NCBI GenBank assembly: GCA_964575335.1
Contig: CAZNPU010000012.1
Location: 1 to 64,000 of the forward strand
DNA: 64,000 nt
Direction: 5' to 3'
Source: CAZNPU01 sp964575335
GTDB lineage: Bacteria; Planctomycetota; Phycisphaerae; Phycisphaerales; SM1A02
Shown here: positions 38,174 through 47,100 of the stretch, one piece after another
Numbering within the stretch: position 1 is the stretch's first letter
Layout of the letters: each line of letters starts with the position of its first letter
Translations under genes and position numbers: made by a program
The notes under the pieces: model-generated
What the model was told of the DNA's origin: nothing
Database searches by the model: none
The model's input: only the letters and a program-made list of their open reading frames with translations

Positions 38174-39667
38174 ATGTTCCTCGCAGGGCAGTGGGCGAAC
38201 GATGCAGCCGTCCCTTCATGGGTCTTCGCCCCCTTCACATGCCTCTGCGGAGCTTGCGGTTCATTGGCTACATCACGGATCAAATTCTTCATCGCTGCTG
38301 TTGCTGTTGCCGGAGCGATGCTCGCAGCCGCCCCTTATGCGCAGGAGCCCGCACGGACGCAGCCATTATCGCTTGGCGCGGACATTTACATCGGCGAGCT
38401 GAATGAGCTGAAACAGTTCGGGCGCGTCGGGGCGGTGGTGGGCTTGCTGGGCGATGCGCCGGTGTGCAATGCCGGTACGCAGCCGCTGGACTGGCTTGTG
38501 CCACCGAATTCGCGTCACCCGTTGATGAATTTCAACCTGTATCGGTTGAAAGACGGCCGGCTGACGCAAATCGGGCAGTCGTGGACCAAGCACGGCCTGG
38601 GCGCTTCGCAGGATAACGCCTGCGGCTTTGGTTGCAATCCGTATCCGAATACCGAGCGGCTCGGCGTTGGATGTTCGGACACGTACTCGGCTCAGTTCAA
38701 CAACAACACACTGAGTTACTTCGGGCCGCGCTTCGAGATCAATCCCTGGACCGGCGTGTGGACGCATAACGGCTCGCATTTCCAGGCCAACGGCCCGAAT
38801 CATGCGCACGGTCCGATCGATCATCGATTGCAAGTGCACGACGATGATCTGGACCCGGCGCTCAATGCGGGCGCGACGTACTTTTATGAATGTTATGTGC
38901 TGTCGTATGACGATGCGGACCACAGCAACAGCATTGCGCACGAGCCGGTGATGCTTTCAGGCTCGCCCGGCGGCACGTGGACGTTCGACCTTGATGCGCA
39001 GCAGACCGTGCTCGGCCCTGCGATCAGTTCCTGGCCGGGCGCGACCGTCACGCTGGTTCCACAGAGTCCTGTCAACGATGGACAGGTGCATTGTGCGTCG
39101 AAAGTGCAGTACCTTGGCGGCAACACGTGGCGGTACGAATACGCGATCTATAACCACGACATGGATCGCGGCATTCGCGCGTTCAGCGTGCCGCGCCATG
39201 CTGATGCGTCAATCGTCAACGTGGGCTTTTATGCCGTGGCGTCGCACGAAGAGCCGTATTCGAATGATCCGTGGACGATTGATGTCGCAGGCGATGCCGT
39301 GGCGTGGAGCACACAGACGTTCGCGGTCAATCCGTTCGCGAACGTCCTGCGCTGGGGCACGATGTACAACTTCTGGTTTGATAGCAGCTATCGGCCGGCA
39401 TCGGTGACCGCAACATTGACGCCGTTCAAGCCCGGCACGCCAGCGAGTTTCGCCGCGACGGTCCCCGGCCCGATGCTGCCGCCCGTGCCTGCGGACATTA
39501 CAGGCGATGGCCTGGTGAATGTGGATGATCTGCTTGCCGTGATCGGTGCATGGGGTTCATGCTCACCGCTACCCGCGAGCTGCGATGCAGACATCGCGCC
39601 AGCGCCCGATGGCGACGGGCAGGTGGACGTGGATGATCTTTTGGACCTGATCAACAACTGGTCCTGA
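38174..39667 (+). CDS. Exported protein with C-terminal dockerin-like repeats
   Basis: About 497 residues; a TTG at 38264 with GGAG upstream would give a better signal peptide (SRIKFFIAAVAVAGAMLAAA) and a shorter protein. The body (about 70-430) is rich in Trp, Tyr, Asn, His and beta strands, and is unassigned. The last 60 residues carry two EF-hand-like calcium repeats of the planctomycete dockerin type: DITGDGLVNVDDLLAVIGAW and DGDGQVDVDDLLDLINNW. In this phylum such repeats sit at the C-termini of many exported proteins and may mediate anchoring or secretion. There is no cohesin in the window. The end of the region before it (37990-38173) holds no gene. The start is uncertain, and the export signal and repeats are clear. 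Confidence 0.75.
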   Translation: MFLAGQWANDAAVPSWVFAPFTCLCGACGSLATSRIKFFIAAVAVAGAMLAAAPYAQEPARTQPLSLGADIYIGELNELKQFGRVGAVVGLLGDAPVCNAGTQPLDWLVPPNSRHPLMNFNLYRLKDGRLTQIGQSWTKHGLGASQDNACGFGCNPYPNTERLGVGCSDTYSAQFNNNTLSYFGPRFEINPWTGVWTHNGSHFQANGPNHAHGPIDHRLQVHDDDLDPALNAGATYFYECYVLSYDDADHSNSIAHEPVMLSGSPGGTWTFDLDAQQTVLGPAISSWPGATVTLVPQSPVNDGQVHCASKVQYLGGNTWRYEYAIYNHDMDRGIRAFSVPRHADASIVNVGFYAVASHEEPYSNDPWTIDVAGDAVAWSTQTFAVNPFANVLRWGTMYNFWFDSSYRPASVTATLTPFKPGTPASFAATVPGPMLPPVPADITGDGLVNVDDLLAVIGAWGSCSPLPASCDADIAPAPDGDGQVDVDDLLDLINNWS

Positions 39668-39994
39668 TGCGTGTGACGACCGAGTTTGCGCCTGTACCGC
39701 AATCAGGATTGCCCGGGAGATGGATTGCGCTTGCCGCGGCCGGCTCGGCTGCTGGACCATTGGAAATGGGTGGATCCGATCGGCAGTGAACGGCCGATTT
39801 GTCTCACGCCGGATGGGGATGCAGTGACAGGTGCGGATTATTTGGCAATAGCGCTCGATCACGGGGAATGATGCGCGTCGGGCCTGGCGTCTTGCGGTGC
39901 GATGTAATGTGCTGCGGGGCAGGAATTGGCTGGAGCGAATCGTGTCGTACTGGCTGTATACTCTGCCGCGCTGGGTGCGGAAGGCAGGAGAAAC
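39668..39994 (+). other. Intergenic region, possible remnant of a repeat-type protein end
   Basis: 327 bases. A short frame at 39686-39871 (61 residues) ends in LLDHWKWVDPIGSERPICLT then PDGDAVTGADYLAIALDHGE, whose last part vaguely resembles a calcium-repeat tail. It has no ribosome binding site or full domain, so it is not called as a gene. The rest is leader for the next gene, including AGGAG at 39986-39990. Confidence 0.3.
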
Positions 39995-42900
39995 ATGCTG
40001 GTACGCGCGGAACGACTCTGGTTGACGGTTGTACTGATGATGGTTGCCGTTGCGGCGCTGTTGTTGTTGCCTGGGGCATCGCCGGCACGAGCGCAGCAGG
40101 ACGGCGGCACGTGGGATTTCCAGGCGCATCGCGCAGAGCTTGAGCGAGCTTGTGACGAAGCGGCGCGGGTGCTGGACTGGGTCAGCGACGAATACACGCG
40201 CCTTCGAGCGCAGCACATGGAACGCATGAGCGGCTCGGTGCTGTTGCGCGATCGTTCGCGAGATGACTGGCCGCCGGAGGAAGTGCGCCCGTGGGATTCG
40301 GTGCAGTTCAAGGCGGAGATGCCTGATCCGCATCCGCATCTGGAACGGCTGAAGTGGAATCTGCAGCGTCTGCGCCGCACCGCGTTGACCGATCATTGGG
40401 GCGCTATGTCGCCGGGCAGTTATTACTGGGGTGACAAGATCAATATCTCCCGGCGCAGAACCGTGTGGGATCAGTTCGGCGATGAGGAGACTGATGGACC
40501 GCCTCCCGAAGCGCCAGTTGATGCAGAACCAGAACCAGCGCCGTTGCCTGCGGACTTTCTCGAACAGCCGCTGGAAGCCGCTCGCGCCGAGCTTGACGAG
40601 ATCGTGATGGCCGGCATCACGGGACTGTGGAACGCACGGTTCGTCTTCAGCGGCATGGACGGCAGCGAGGGCGGCGAAATCCACGCCATCGCCGGCAAGG
40701 TGCAGAAGCGGCTGAACGAACTCACCGAGCAGTACCGCCAATTGGACAAGGCCGGCGCGGAGGACATTCACGCGCTGACCAAGAAGTTCCAGGCGATGGA
40801 GCGGGAGATCATCGAAGACCCAGCGGTCGCAGCTGCGTTTCAGGCGGTGATTGAGGACATGCAGCCGGTGCATGCCCAGTGCATGCAGCAGTTGCGCCAC
40901 TGGCAAGGTTTCGTTGAAACATGTTTCCGCGCCGGGCCGGAGGTGTTTCGCCGCAGGCAACTGGATCGCTTGGCACATGCTGTGTCGTTCTGGAGCGAGG
41001 TGTCTTTCGATCGCGCGCGGGACGAGTATCAGTTGGAGGTCTGGCCTCGCGCGGGAAAGGGCGTTGCGTTCAGAGGCGATCCGGCAGTTGTGTTTGAGAG
41101 CAAACCGTTCCCGGCGCTGGCGATGGACATCGAGATGATGGAGCCGTCGCCGGAAGCGGAAGATCAGCCGCCGGCGTATCCCGACTCGCTGCCGGAGTAT
41201 CAGGTGCGCTGGGTGGCCGGCGTGGCTGTGGGTGAGCCTTCGCGGCGGTCGCCGGACGGGCCGTGGTCACATCTGCTGCCGCTGCACCTCAATGAGGATG
41301 TTCCGCACGATGCGCGGATATTGCTGTTCTACGGCGGGAACTTTCTTTCGGATGATCCATCCGCGCCGCCGACGATTGTCTCGCTCAATCCGGACATCGA
41401 ATACGAAATGCTGGAGGTTGGGCCTGTGCCGTGGTGGGAGCGGGCTGCGCTGTCTGAATATCACCGCGCCTGGCTGACGCTGAGCGATCACATCACGCGC
41501 GAGTTCACGCCGGCGCAGCAGGATGTGTTTGCCGCAGCCGACAAGATCCTCCTGCTGGCGCGCTTCAGGGGCGGCGCGGCTACGGAACTCAAGCGTCTGA
41601 CCATCAACGGCGTGCCCGCGGAGTGGGTGCTTGCGCAGGGCAATGTCACGGCTGCGGTGCGCATCGTTTCGGCGGATGAGGACGCCGATCTGCGCGATGT
41701 CGTTTTCCTGCACGATCAGTTCCGCGTGGAGATCGAGCTTTCAGCGCCGATTCACCGCGAGCAGATTTCGTTCAATCTGATCGATCTGGATGTGCCGGTG
41801 TGGTTCCCCGGCGCAGCGCCCGGCGAGCCGTCGCCGCGCAGTGCGGGTGATCCATATCTGCGCTGCGACGGCCAGGCTGAGTTTGAGGCGCATCGCGTTG
41901 CTCCTGAGAGCACGATTTACCGCTCGGAGGTGTTTCACATCGCGCCGCAGGCGCCGGCGCGCAGCATGGGCGCGAGGATATTGAACATTCCCGCCGGCCG
42001 CAGCTTTGCTGCGGTGGTGCCCGCAGCCGAGGCGGTGAGCATGCGAAGCCCGGGCGTGGCGACGGTGCACACGACGCCTGCGGCGGTGAATTCGCTGTGG
42101 AAGGATTACGTCTTGCAGGCAGCGCGTCTGCACGATGTCGCGATCGAGGATTGGGACGCCGTTGCGGCGCAGCCCGCAGCCGAGATCTGGAAGTTCACCT
42201 TCGACGTGCGCATCGACAGCCCGTGGCAACGGCCTAAGTGGGGGCAGACGATTAAGCTCACGATCGGCGATCACGCGGCGATGCTGCTGCTGCGCGCAGT
42301 GTTCCTCGACAGCATGCAGCAGGTGAAGCATGAACTGGATGCACTGGGCCGCAACATTCCTGACCCGGCGATGCGCGCCGACGCGTACGTCGCGTTTATC
42401 GCCCAGTCGCTTCAGTCGCCTCGCTCGCCGTTCGCGCACATGGAGACTTCGAACCCGTTTGTCGCGGGGGGCAGCGTGCCGCTGCGGCAGATGTTCGACC
42501 GCGCGTTTCTCAACACGTTCCGCACGCGCGATCTTGCGCATCAGTGGGTGCGCGAGGCCGCGACCAAGGCGATCGAAGAGTACCGCGCGAATGTGGACGC
42601 TGCGATCGCGCACGCTCAAAGCGTGCCTGAAGATGACTGCGCCGCGCTATTGAGCCTGGTTTCGGTGGGCTTTGAGCCGATTGCTGCGCGCATCAAGCCG
42701 CGAATGCTGAAGCTCGAAGGCACGCCGGAGACTGGCCTGCGCTGGGTGCCTGATCGTATTGCGCGTGCGTATGTGTCGAGCAACTATGTGCTGGGCAACA
42801 GGCTCATCGCGCTGGAGGAACTCGCCTCAGCGCAGCGGAACATCGTGCTGTGCACAGCAGCGTTTGGCGTGCTGGCGCCCGAAACGCTAGCGTTTCGCGT

Positions 42901-44434
42901 GATCCTCGCAGGCATTGAGGCTGCGAGCGTGGCGGATGTCTGGTTTGTCGAGCTGCCGCAGTTCCTCAGACACCGCGCGGATTACCGCTTTGCGCTGGGG
43001 GCGGCCGGTGTGCTCGGGCCTGATCGCATTGAGCTGGCGGCGGCACGCTCATCGCCCGACTGGGCGTTCCTGCTCAACGCGGGATTCGCGCATTTAGGTC
43101 TCGGCGGCGAAGCGATGCGCCTTATCGGCGCGGTGCGGCTTGGACGCGTTGAAGCGCAGGCGCAGCGAGCGCTGAGTCGAATCGAGACAGGCGGCGTCGA
43201 ATCGCTGCGCGTGCTGGATACCGAAGAGCGTGCGGCATTCGCAGCGATGCTGGCCGAAGCCCAGCGCCTGCGCGACCGAGGCATGCCGCTGAGCGAGCTG
43301 CAATCCCGCGCTTTGAAGGTTATGGACGCGGAAGCCAGCCGTGCGGTCCGCATTCCTGCGTCGCGGCGCATCGATCCACCGAACTGGCAGGACGCGCCGA
43401 CGTGGTCGGCCGGACGCGACGCTAACAATGCGCCCGTTCGATCGACGTTCAACTATGCAGCCTACGGCCTGCCGCCGGAAGATGGCGGCGGTATCACGCT
43501 CATCACCGGTCAGCAGCGCGTGTTCAGAATCGGCCGCTGCCTCGGTCGGGGTAGCTATGCCTGCGTCTATGAGCTGGTGGATCAGCCCGGCAGCGTGATC
43601 AAGTTCTTTTATGGCGAGCGAGAGAAGGCCCAGGGGCTTGCGCAGCGCGCCTTTGAGATGTCGCAATTGCTCAAGCGGCACAACATCCCGCAGTTGGAAG
43701 TCACGGAGGTGTACGCCGACTCGGCTGTGCCGTTTGTGATTCAGCAACGTCTGAAGCCCGGAATGATGACGGTCAGCTATGGTGAGCCGGCGATTACGAA
43801 ATGGCGCGTACTGCCCGGCCGCACGCTTTCAGCCAATCCCACGCAGGAGGAGCTTCGCGAGGCGGCGCGCAGCGGCGTGATTGACGTGATCGAGCGCGTG
43901 CCGCAGTTGCCTGACGGTCAGCGGCTTTCACGCCCCCTCCAGGACGCGGTGCTGCGGCTGTTCAAGACCATGGCTGCAGAGAAGGTGGTGTGGGAGGACG
44001 GCCACCTTGAGAACATCTATTTCTTCAAGGACGAAAAGCGCCTGCGCTGGGTGGCCGGCGTGCTCGATCACGATCGGCTGGCGCATTGGGATACGCCGCT
44101 TGATCAGGTTGATGATCGCACTGCGGCCCAGATGTACAAGCTTGAAGCCGGCGCCGACGGCGTTACCAGCCTACGCGACTGCGTGCGGATGGAAGATGTT
44201 CCCATCGAGCAGCACCAATTGCCCGACGCCGACTTCTTCATGCAGAAAGCTCTCGAGTATGGCCGACGCTGGATTATGTTCGATCCCGAAACCAAGAGCT
44301 GGACCGGGCACAATCTCGATCTGGATCTCGTTGAACAGTATTTTCCCGGATTCCGTGATCATCATGGCCCATCGCTCGATTTGAACGTCATTGCTCGCCA
44401 GCGCGCCGGCCGCACCGTGCCGCGGCCGGATTGA
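39995..44434 (+). CDS. Large exported protein with C-terminal protein-kinase-like domain
   Basis: 1479 residues. AGGAG (39986-39990) precedes ATG 39995 by 4 bases. A signal peptide (LTVVLMMVAVAALLLLPGASPARAQ) leads to about 1100 residues with no recognised domain. A helical start (20-330) is followed by beta-rich parts. A hydrophobic, Ala-rich stretch occurs at about 940-1015 (AAFGVLAPETLAFRVILAGI, ALGAAGVLGPDRIELAAARS). The C-terminus has a kinase-like pattern: glycine loop LGRGSYACVYEL (1183-1194), VIK with K1203, catalytic-loop analogue WEDGHLEN with D1335 and N1340, and a metal-site analogue LDHD (D1358/D1360) in place of DFG. The kinase-like call is mine, from motif order and spacing. 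A predicted exported kinase would be unusual because ATP is scarce outside the cytoplasm; polymorphic-toxin-like delivery is one explanation. The small lipoprotein downstream may be a partner. Confidence 0.7.
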   Translation: MLVRAERLWLTVVLMMVAVAALLLLPGASPARAQQDGGTWDFQAHRAELERACDEAARVLDWVSDEYTRLRAQHMERMSGSVLLRDRSRDDWPPEEVRPWDSVQFKAEMPDPHPHLERLKWNLQRLRRTALTDHWGAMSPGSYYWGDKINISRRRTVWDQFGDEETDGPPPEAPVDAEPEPAPLPADFLEQPLEAARAELDEIVMAGITGLWNARFVFSGMDGSEGGEIHAIAGKVQKRLNELTEQYRQLDKAGAEDIHALTKKFQAMEREIIEDPAVAAAFQAVIEDMQPVHAQCMQQLRHWQGFVETCFRAGPEVFRRRQLDRLAHAVSFWSEVSFDRARDEYQLEVWPRAGKGVAFRGDPAVVFESKPFPALAMDIEMMEPSPEAEDQPPAYPDSLPEYQVRWVAGVAVGEPSRRSPDGPWSHLLPLHLNEDVPHDARILLFYGGNFLSDDPSAPPTIVSLNPDIEYEMLEVGPVPWWERAALSEYHRAWLTLSDHITREFTPAQQDVFAAADKILLLARFRGGAATELKRLTINGVPAEWVLAQGNVTAAVRIVSADEDADLRDVVFLHDQFRVEIELSAPIHREQISFNLIDLDVPVWFPGAAPGEPSPRSAGDPYLRCDGQAEFEAHRVAPESTIYRSEVFHIAPQAPARSMGARILNIPAGRSFAAVVPAAEAVSMRSPGVATVHTTPAAVNSLWKDYVLQAARLHDVAIEDWDAVAAQPAAEIWKFTFDVRIDSPWQRPKWGQTIKLTIGDHAAMLLLRAVFLDSMQQVKHELDALGRNIPDPAMRADAYVAFIAQSLQSPRSPFAHMETSNPFVAGGSVPLRQMFDRAFLNTFRTRDLAHQWVREAATKAIEEYRANVDAAIAHAQSVPEDDCAALLSLVSVGFEPIAARIKPRMLKLEGTPETGLRWVPDRIARAYVSSNYVLGNRLIALEELASAQRNIVLCTAAFGVLAPETLAFRVILAGIEAASVADVWFVELPQFLRHRADYRFALGAAGVLGPDRIELAAARSSPDWAFLLNAGFAHLGLGGEAMRLIGAVRLGRVEAQAQRALSRIETGGVESLRVLDTEERAAFAAMLAEAQRLRDRGMPLSELQSRALKVMDAEASRAVRIPASRRIDPPNWQDAPTWSAGRDANNAPVRSTFNYAAYGLPPEDGGGITLITGQQRVFRIGRCLGRGSYACVYELVDQPGSVIKFFYGEREKAQGLAQRAFEMSQLLKRHNIPQLEVTEVYADSAVPFVIQQRLKPGMMTVSYGEPAITKWRVLPGRTLSANPTQEELREAARSGVIDVIERVPQLPDGQRLSRPLQDAVLRLFKTMAAEKVVWEDGHLENIYFFKDEKRLRWVAGVLDHDRLAHWDTPLDQVDDRTAAQMYKLEAGADGVTSLRDCVRMEDVPIEQHQLPDADFFMQKALEYGRRWIMFDPETKSWTGHNLDLDLVEQYFPGFRDHHGPSLDLNVIARQRAGRTVPRPD

Positions 44435-44522
44435 TGCGGCTGCAGTCAGCCAGGGAGGCGCGGCACTGCGGCGAACCTCAGTCAGTATGAGAACTCACAC
44501 TCAATTCAACAGGAATAACACC

Positions 44523-45044
44523 ATGCGTCGAACCAAGTCTGCTGTCCGTTTCGCCAGTCTGGCTCTCGTACTGCTCGGGAGCGTGAGTATGATTTCTTTT
44601 GGCGCGGGTTGCGCGAGCGATAAGGCAATGACGCGCGATGCAATGGCTACGGAATCCACTGCTTTCGACTCGCCCGAAGCCGCTGTGCCCCAGATCCGCC
44701 GGATGCTGCGCGACGAGCAGTGGCCGCAGTTGGCGTCGTATTATGATCTCTCCGAATCGAGTCTCACGTATGAAGACCTCGCTTCAGGCGGATTTTTCCT
44801 GAATATCGACACCAACGCCGGCGGTCAGCCTCGCGAGATCAGCCGCTATCGCCATCCGTTCCCGCCGGCCTACGAATTCAGCCGCGTGATCGACACGGCC
44901 GATCCGAACGTGGTGATTGTCGAGATGCAGATCGCCATCGATCAGGGCGAGGGTATGCCGATTCAGCGCGGGCTGACGTGGTTCAAGATGCGGCGTTCCG
45001 ACGGAGGCTGGCGAATTCTGCCGGAGACAAACGTACGCCCCTGA
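44523..45044 (+). CDS. Small lipoprotein of unknown function
   Basis: 173 residues. AGGAA lies 7 bases before ATG 44523. A signal peptide with lipobox (SFGAGC, Cys near 37) predicts lipid anchoring. The mature part (40-173) has a helical start (DSPEAAVPQIRRMLRDEQWP, QLASYYDLSES) and strands ending in RGLTWFKMRRSDGGWRILP, a pattern like the NTF2/SnoaL-like fold used in small exported proteins. It follows the 1479-residue kinase-like protein by 88 bases on the same strand. It may be an accessory or protective partner of that protein, which is an inference from position only. Confidence 0.7.
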   Translation: MRRTKSAVRFASLALVLLGSVSMISFGAGCASDKAMTRDAMATESTAFDSPEAAVPQIRRMLRDEQWPQLASYYDLSESSLTYEDLASGGFFLNIDTNAGGQPREISRYRHPFPPAYEFSRVIDTADPNVVIVEMQIAIDQGEGMPIQRGLTWFKMRRSDGGWRILPETNVRP

Positions 45045-45152
45045 GCGGTGCGCGAAGCAGCCTGTCATGCTGCGACTCGTCATTTGATCAACATGTCTTC
45101 GTGCCCGCGTGTTCAGGACCGCGCGATATCATGCAGCACGAGGAGCAAGGTT

Positions 45153-45791
45153 ATGGGCACGAAAGACCCGCGCATTGATGCGTACATCGAAAAGTCAGCT
45201 GACTTCGCCAAACCCATACTCACGCGTCTGCGCAAGCTTGTGCACAAAGGCTGCCCGGACGTGGTTGAAACCATCAAATGGGGCATGCCCGCCTTTGATT
45301 ACAAAGGCCCGCTCTGCGGCATGGCAGCGTTCAAGCAGCACTGCGCTTTTGGCTTCTGGAAAGCGGCGCTGTTGTTCGACGACAAGAACGCAGCGGACAA
45401 TGCAAAAGTCACCTGGGGCGCGCCCGGACGGGAACCTATCCCGGCAAAGATAACCAGTGCTGATGACCTGCCCTCGGATGCAGCGATCCTGGCGATGATC
45501 AAAAAGGCGGTGAAGCTGAATGACGAGGGCGTGAAGCTGCCGCGCACCAGCAAAACGCGCAAGCCGCTGCCCATGCCGAAGGATTTCGAAGCTGCGCTGA
45601 AGAAGTCCAAGCGCGCTGCTGCGAACTTTGAAGCCTTCAGCCCATCGTGCAAGCGCGAATACATCGAGTGGATTACCGAAGCCAAGCGCGAGGAAACTCG
45701 TCAGAAGCGCATCGCCACCGCGGTGGAATGGATCGCAGAAGGCAAGCAGCGGAACTGGAAATATCAGACAACAAAGAAAAAGGCAGAGTAA
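45153..45791 (+). CDS. YdeI/OmdA family protein with DUF1801 domain
   Basis: 212 residues. AGGAGCAAGG precedes ATG 45153. The N-terminal DUF1801 (YdhG-like) domain shows DPRIDAYIEKSADFAKPILT, TIKWGMPAFDYKGPLCGMAA, FKQHCAFGFWKAALLFDD. The C-terminal bacteriocin-protection/OmdA domain shows LPMPKDFEAALKKSKRAAAN, FEAFSPSCKREYIEWITEAK. It ends with a Lys-rich tail. YdeI in Bacillus and related proteins are implicated in stress and antimicrobial tolerance; the mechanism is unclear. It is cytosolic and monocistronic. Confidence 0.88.
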   Translation: MGTKDPRIDAYIEKSADFAKPILTRLRKLVHKGCPDVVETIKWGMPAFDYKGPLCGMAAFKQHCAFGFWKAALLFDDKNAADNAKVTWGAPGREPIPAKITSADDLPSDAAILAMIKKAVKLNDEGVKLPRTSKTRKPLPMPKDFEAALKKSKRAAANFEAFSPSCKREYIEWITEAKREETRQKRIATAVEWIAEGKQRNWKYQTTKKKAE

Positions 45792-46039
45792 ACCGCGGGT
45801 GTCAGTCAGCGCGAGCGCTGTGTCATAGTGCGCGCAGCGCATGCAGCATCGCTGCGCGCATCAGCGCCATCACCCCCCTCCCGCCAACAGCGTACGTCAG
45901 CGCGATGGCTGCAACTGAACATGCGCGCTACATGCCCAGGCTGCACGTTTCCGGACCCTTGCGTTCAACATGCTGCATTTTCGCAGGGAAGGTTCCTCAG
46001 GCGATCGATATTCAGCGTTGCTGTGCGCCGCATCACATG

Positions 46040-46266
46040 ACGTTTCGTAGAGCAAAACGGAATGTTCATCGTGCGATACGGAACTTCCGTCGAGCGATAC
46101 GAAAGTTCCGTAGAACAATACGGAACTTCCGTCGAGCGACACGGAAATCTCGTAGAGCGATACGGAACTTTCGTAGAACGACACGGAAGTCTCGTAGAGC
46201 GAAACGGGACTTCCGTAGAACGATACGGGAGTTCCGTAGAGCAAAACGAAACTTCCGTATCCGTGC
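46040..46266. repeat. 21-bp tandem array of palindromic units
   Basis: At least nine full 21-base units run head to tail from 46057 to about 46260, with partial units at both ends (first from 46040). Each unit starts ACGGAAsTTCCGT, a 13-base palindrome with one central base, followed by an 8-base spacer (AGARCRAY-like). Units vary by 1-5 bases. Because 21 is a multiple of 3, each frame encodes a heptad repeat (VERYGTS, FRRAIRN and, on the other strand, FYGTSVS types). At least four frames are open across it. It lies between the YdeI-like and OsmC-like genes and overlaps the OsmC stop region. It is not a CRISPR: the spacers are as conserved as the palindromes. Confidence 0.85.
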
Positions 46267-46275
46267 TCTCAGCCG

Positions 46276-46740
46276 TTACGCAGTCGTAGCTGGTTCGGGC
46301 AATTCGAACTCCACTGCTGTTTTTGCTGAGTTGGCGATGAAGCATGCGCCGTGCGCTTTGTCGTGCATTTCCCGCAGGGTCTGAATGTCGGGGGCGTTGT
46401 CGGCAAAGGTGATGCGCGGCCGCATGATCACGCGCGTGATCGCCATCTTGCCGGCGTCATTTTTTTCCAGAATGCCCACCGGCTCGTCCTCGTAGCTGTC
46501 AACCACCAGCCCCTGCTTGGACGCCAGCGCAAGAAACGTGAGCATGTGACAACTGGCCATTGCGGCCACGAATGTTTCTTCAGGGTCGACGTTATCGGGA
46601 TTGCCGCGGTAGTCGGGCGTGGCGGACATCGCCAGCATCCGGCCGTTCTTGAACGTGACCGTATGGTCGCGGCTATAGGATTTGACATCAAAATCGGGCG
46701 TTGTTCGCTGCCAGGATAGTGTCACACGATGCTCGGACAT
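46276..46740 (-). CDS. OsmC family peroxiredoxin-like protein
   Basis: 154 residues from ATG 46740, with GGAGG about 6 bases upstream; a longer upstream frame is rejected. OsmC/Ohr proteins reduce organic hydroperoxides with two conserved cysteines. Both sites are recognisable: AAMASCHMLTFLAL (peroxidatic) and KAHGACFIANSAK (resolving). The N-terminus MSEHRVTLSWQRTTPDF and the DPEETFVAA loop fit the OsmC subgroup. It is cytosolic. Its 3' end runs into the edge of the tandem-repeat array; the last coding bases are unique sequence. It is divergent from gapA. Confidence 0.9.
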   Translation of the reverse strand: MSEHRVTLSWQRTTPDFDVKSYSRDHTVTFKNGRMLAMSATPDYRGNPDNVDPEETFVAAMASCHMLTFLALASKQGLVVDSYEDEPVGILEKNDAGKMAITRVIMRPRITFADNAPDIQTLREMHDKAHGACFIANSAKTAVEFELPEPATTA

Positions 46741-47100
46741 GAAAAACCTCCAGTATCTCTTCTGCTCTCCGCCAGCGAACCGGGCAAGCAACCAGTTCGT
46801 CAGCGCAGGCAGACTCATCTGCCGTTTTTTTCGCTCGCGGCAGACGGCTTGCTCTTGCTGCTTGTCGCTGTGAACATCACAAGCATTGCCGGGCACACTG
46901 GCTGGGACAACGGGGCGGAGTGCGGGTTTCTTCAGGGGCCGACCGAACTGCCCCACCGCAGCGGCCCGGCGCGCAAGTGGAGGGTTTGATTCGCCGCCTG
47001 TTGCGTCATACGCTTGGCTTTTCCGCACAATTCCCCACCATCATCCCGCCCGCCGCTGCCGCGACCGGGCGGGTTCAGGAGCGAGACAGGAGCAACGCCC
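46741..47100. other. Intergenic region osmC-like / gapA
   Basis: 360 bases upstream of gapA. A hairpin GGCAGA-CTCA-TCTGCC (46808-46823) is followed by G and seven T (46825-46831), the form of an intrinsic terminator on the plus strand. It lies about 270 bases before gapA, where it could end a leader transcript or a short RNA started near 46750, or simply insulate gapA from the left. The rest is GC-rich without recognised elements. The gapA ribosome binding site is at about 47083-47096. Confidence 0.4.
46808..46831 (+). terminator. Candidate terminator or attenuator upstream of gapA
   Basis: A 6-bp stem GGCAGA/TCTGCC with loop CTCA is followed by a 7-T run. The stem is short but GC-rich. It reads toward gapA with no annotated gene before it on that strand, so it could attenuate a gapA leader; promoter mapping would be needed to tell. 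Confidence 0.45.

Noticed and set aside
39686..39871. Small 61-residue gene.
   Set aside because: No ribosome binding site and only a vague resemblance to a calcium-repeat end.
46040..46266. CRISPR array.
   Set aside because: The 8-base spacers are nearly constant and there are no cas genes; this is a simple tandem repeat.
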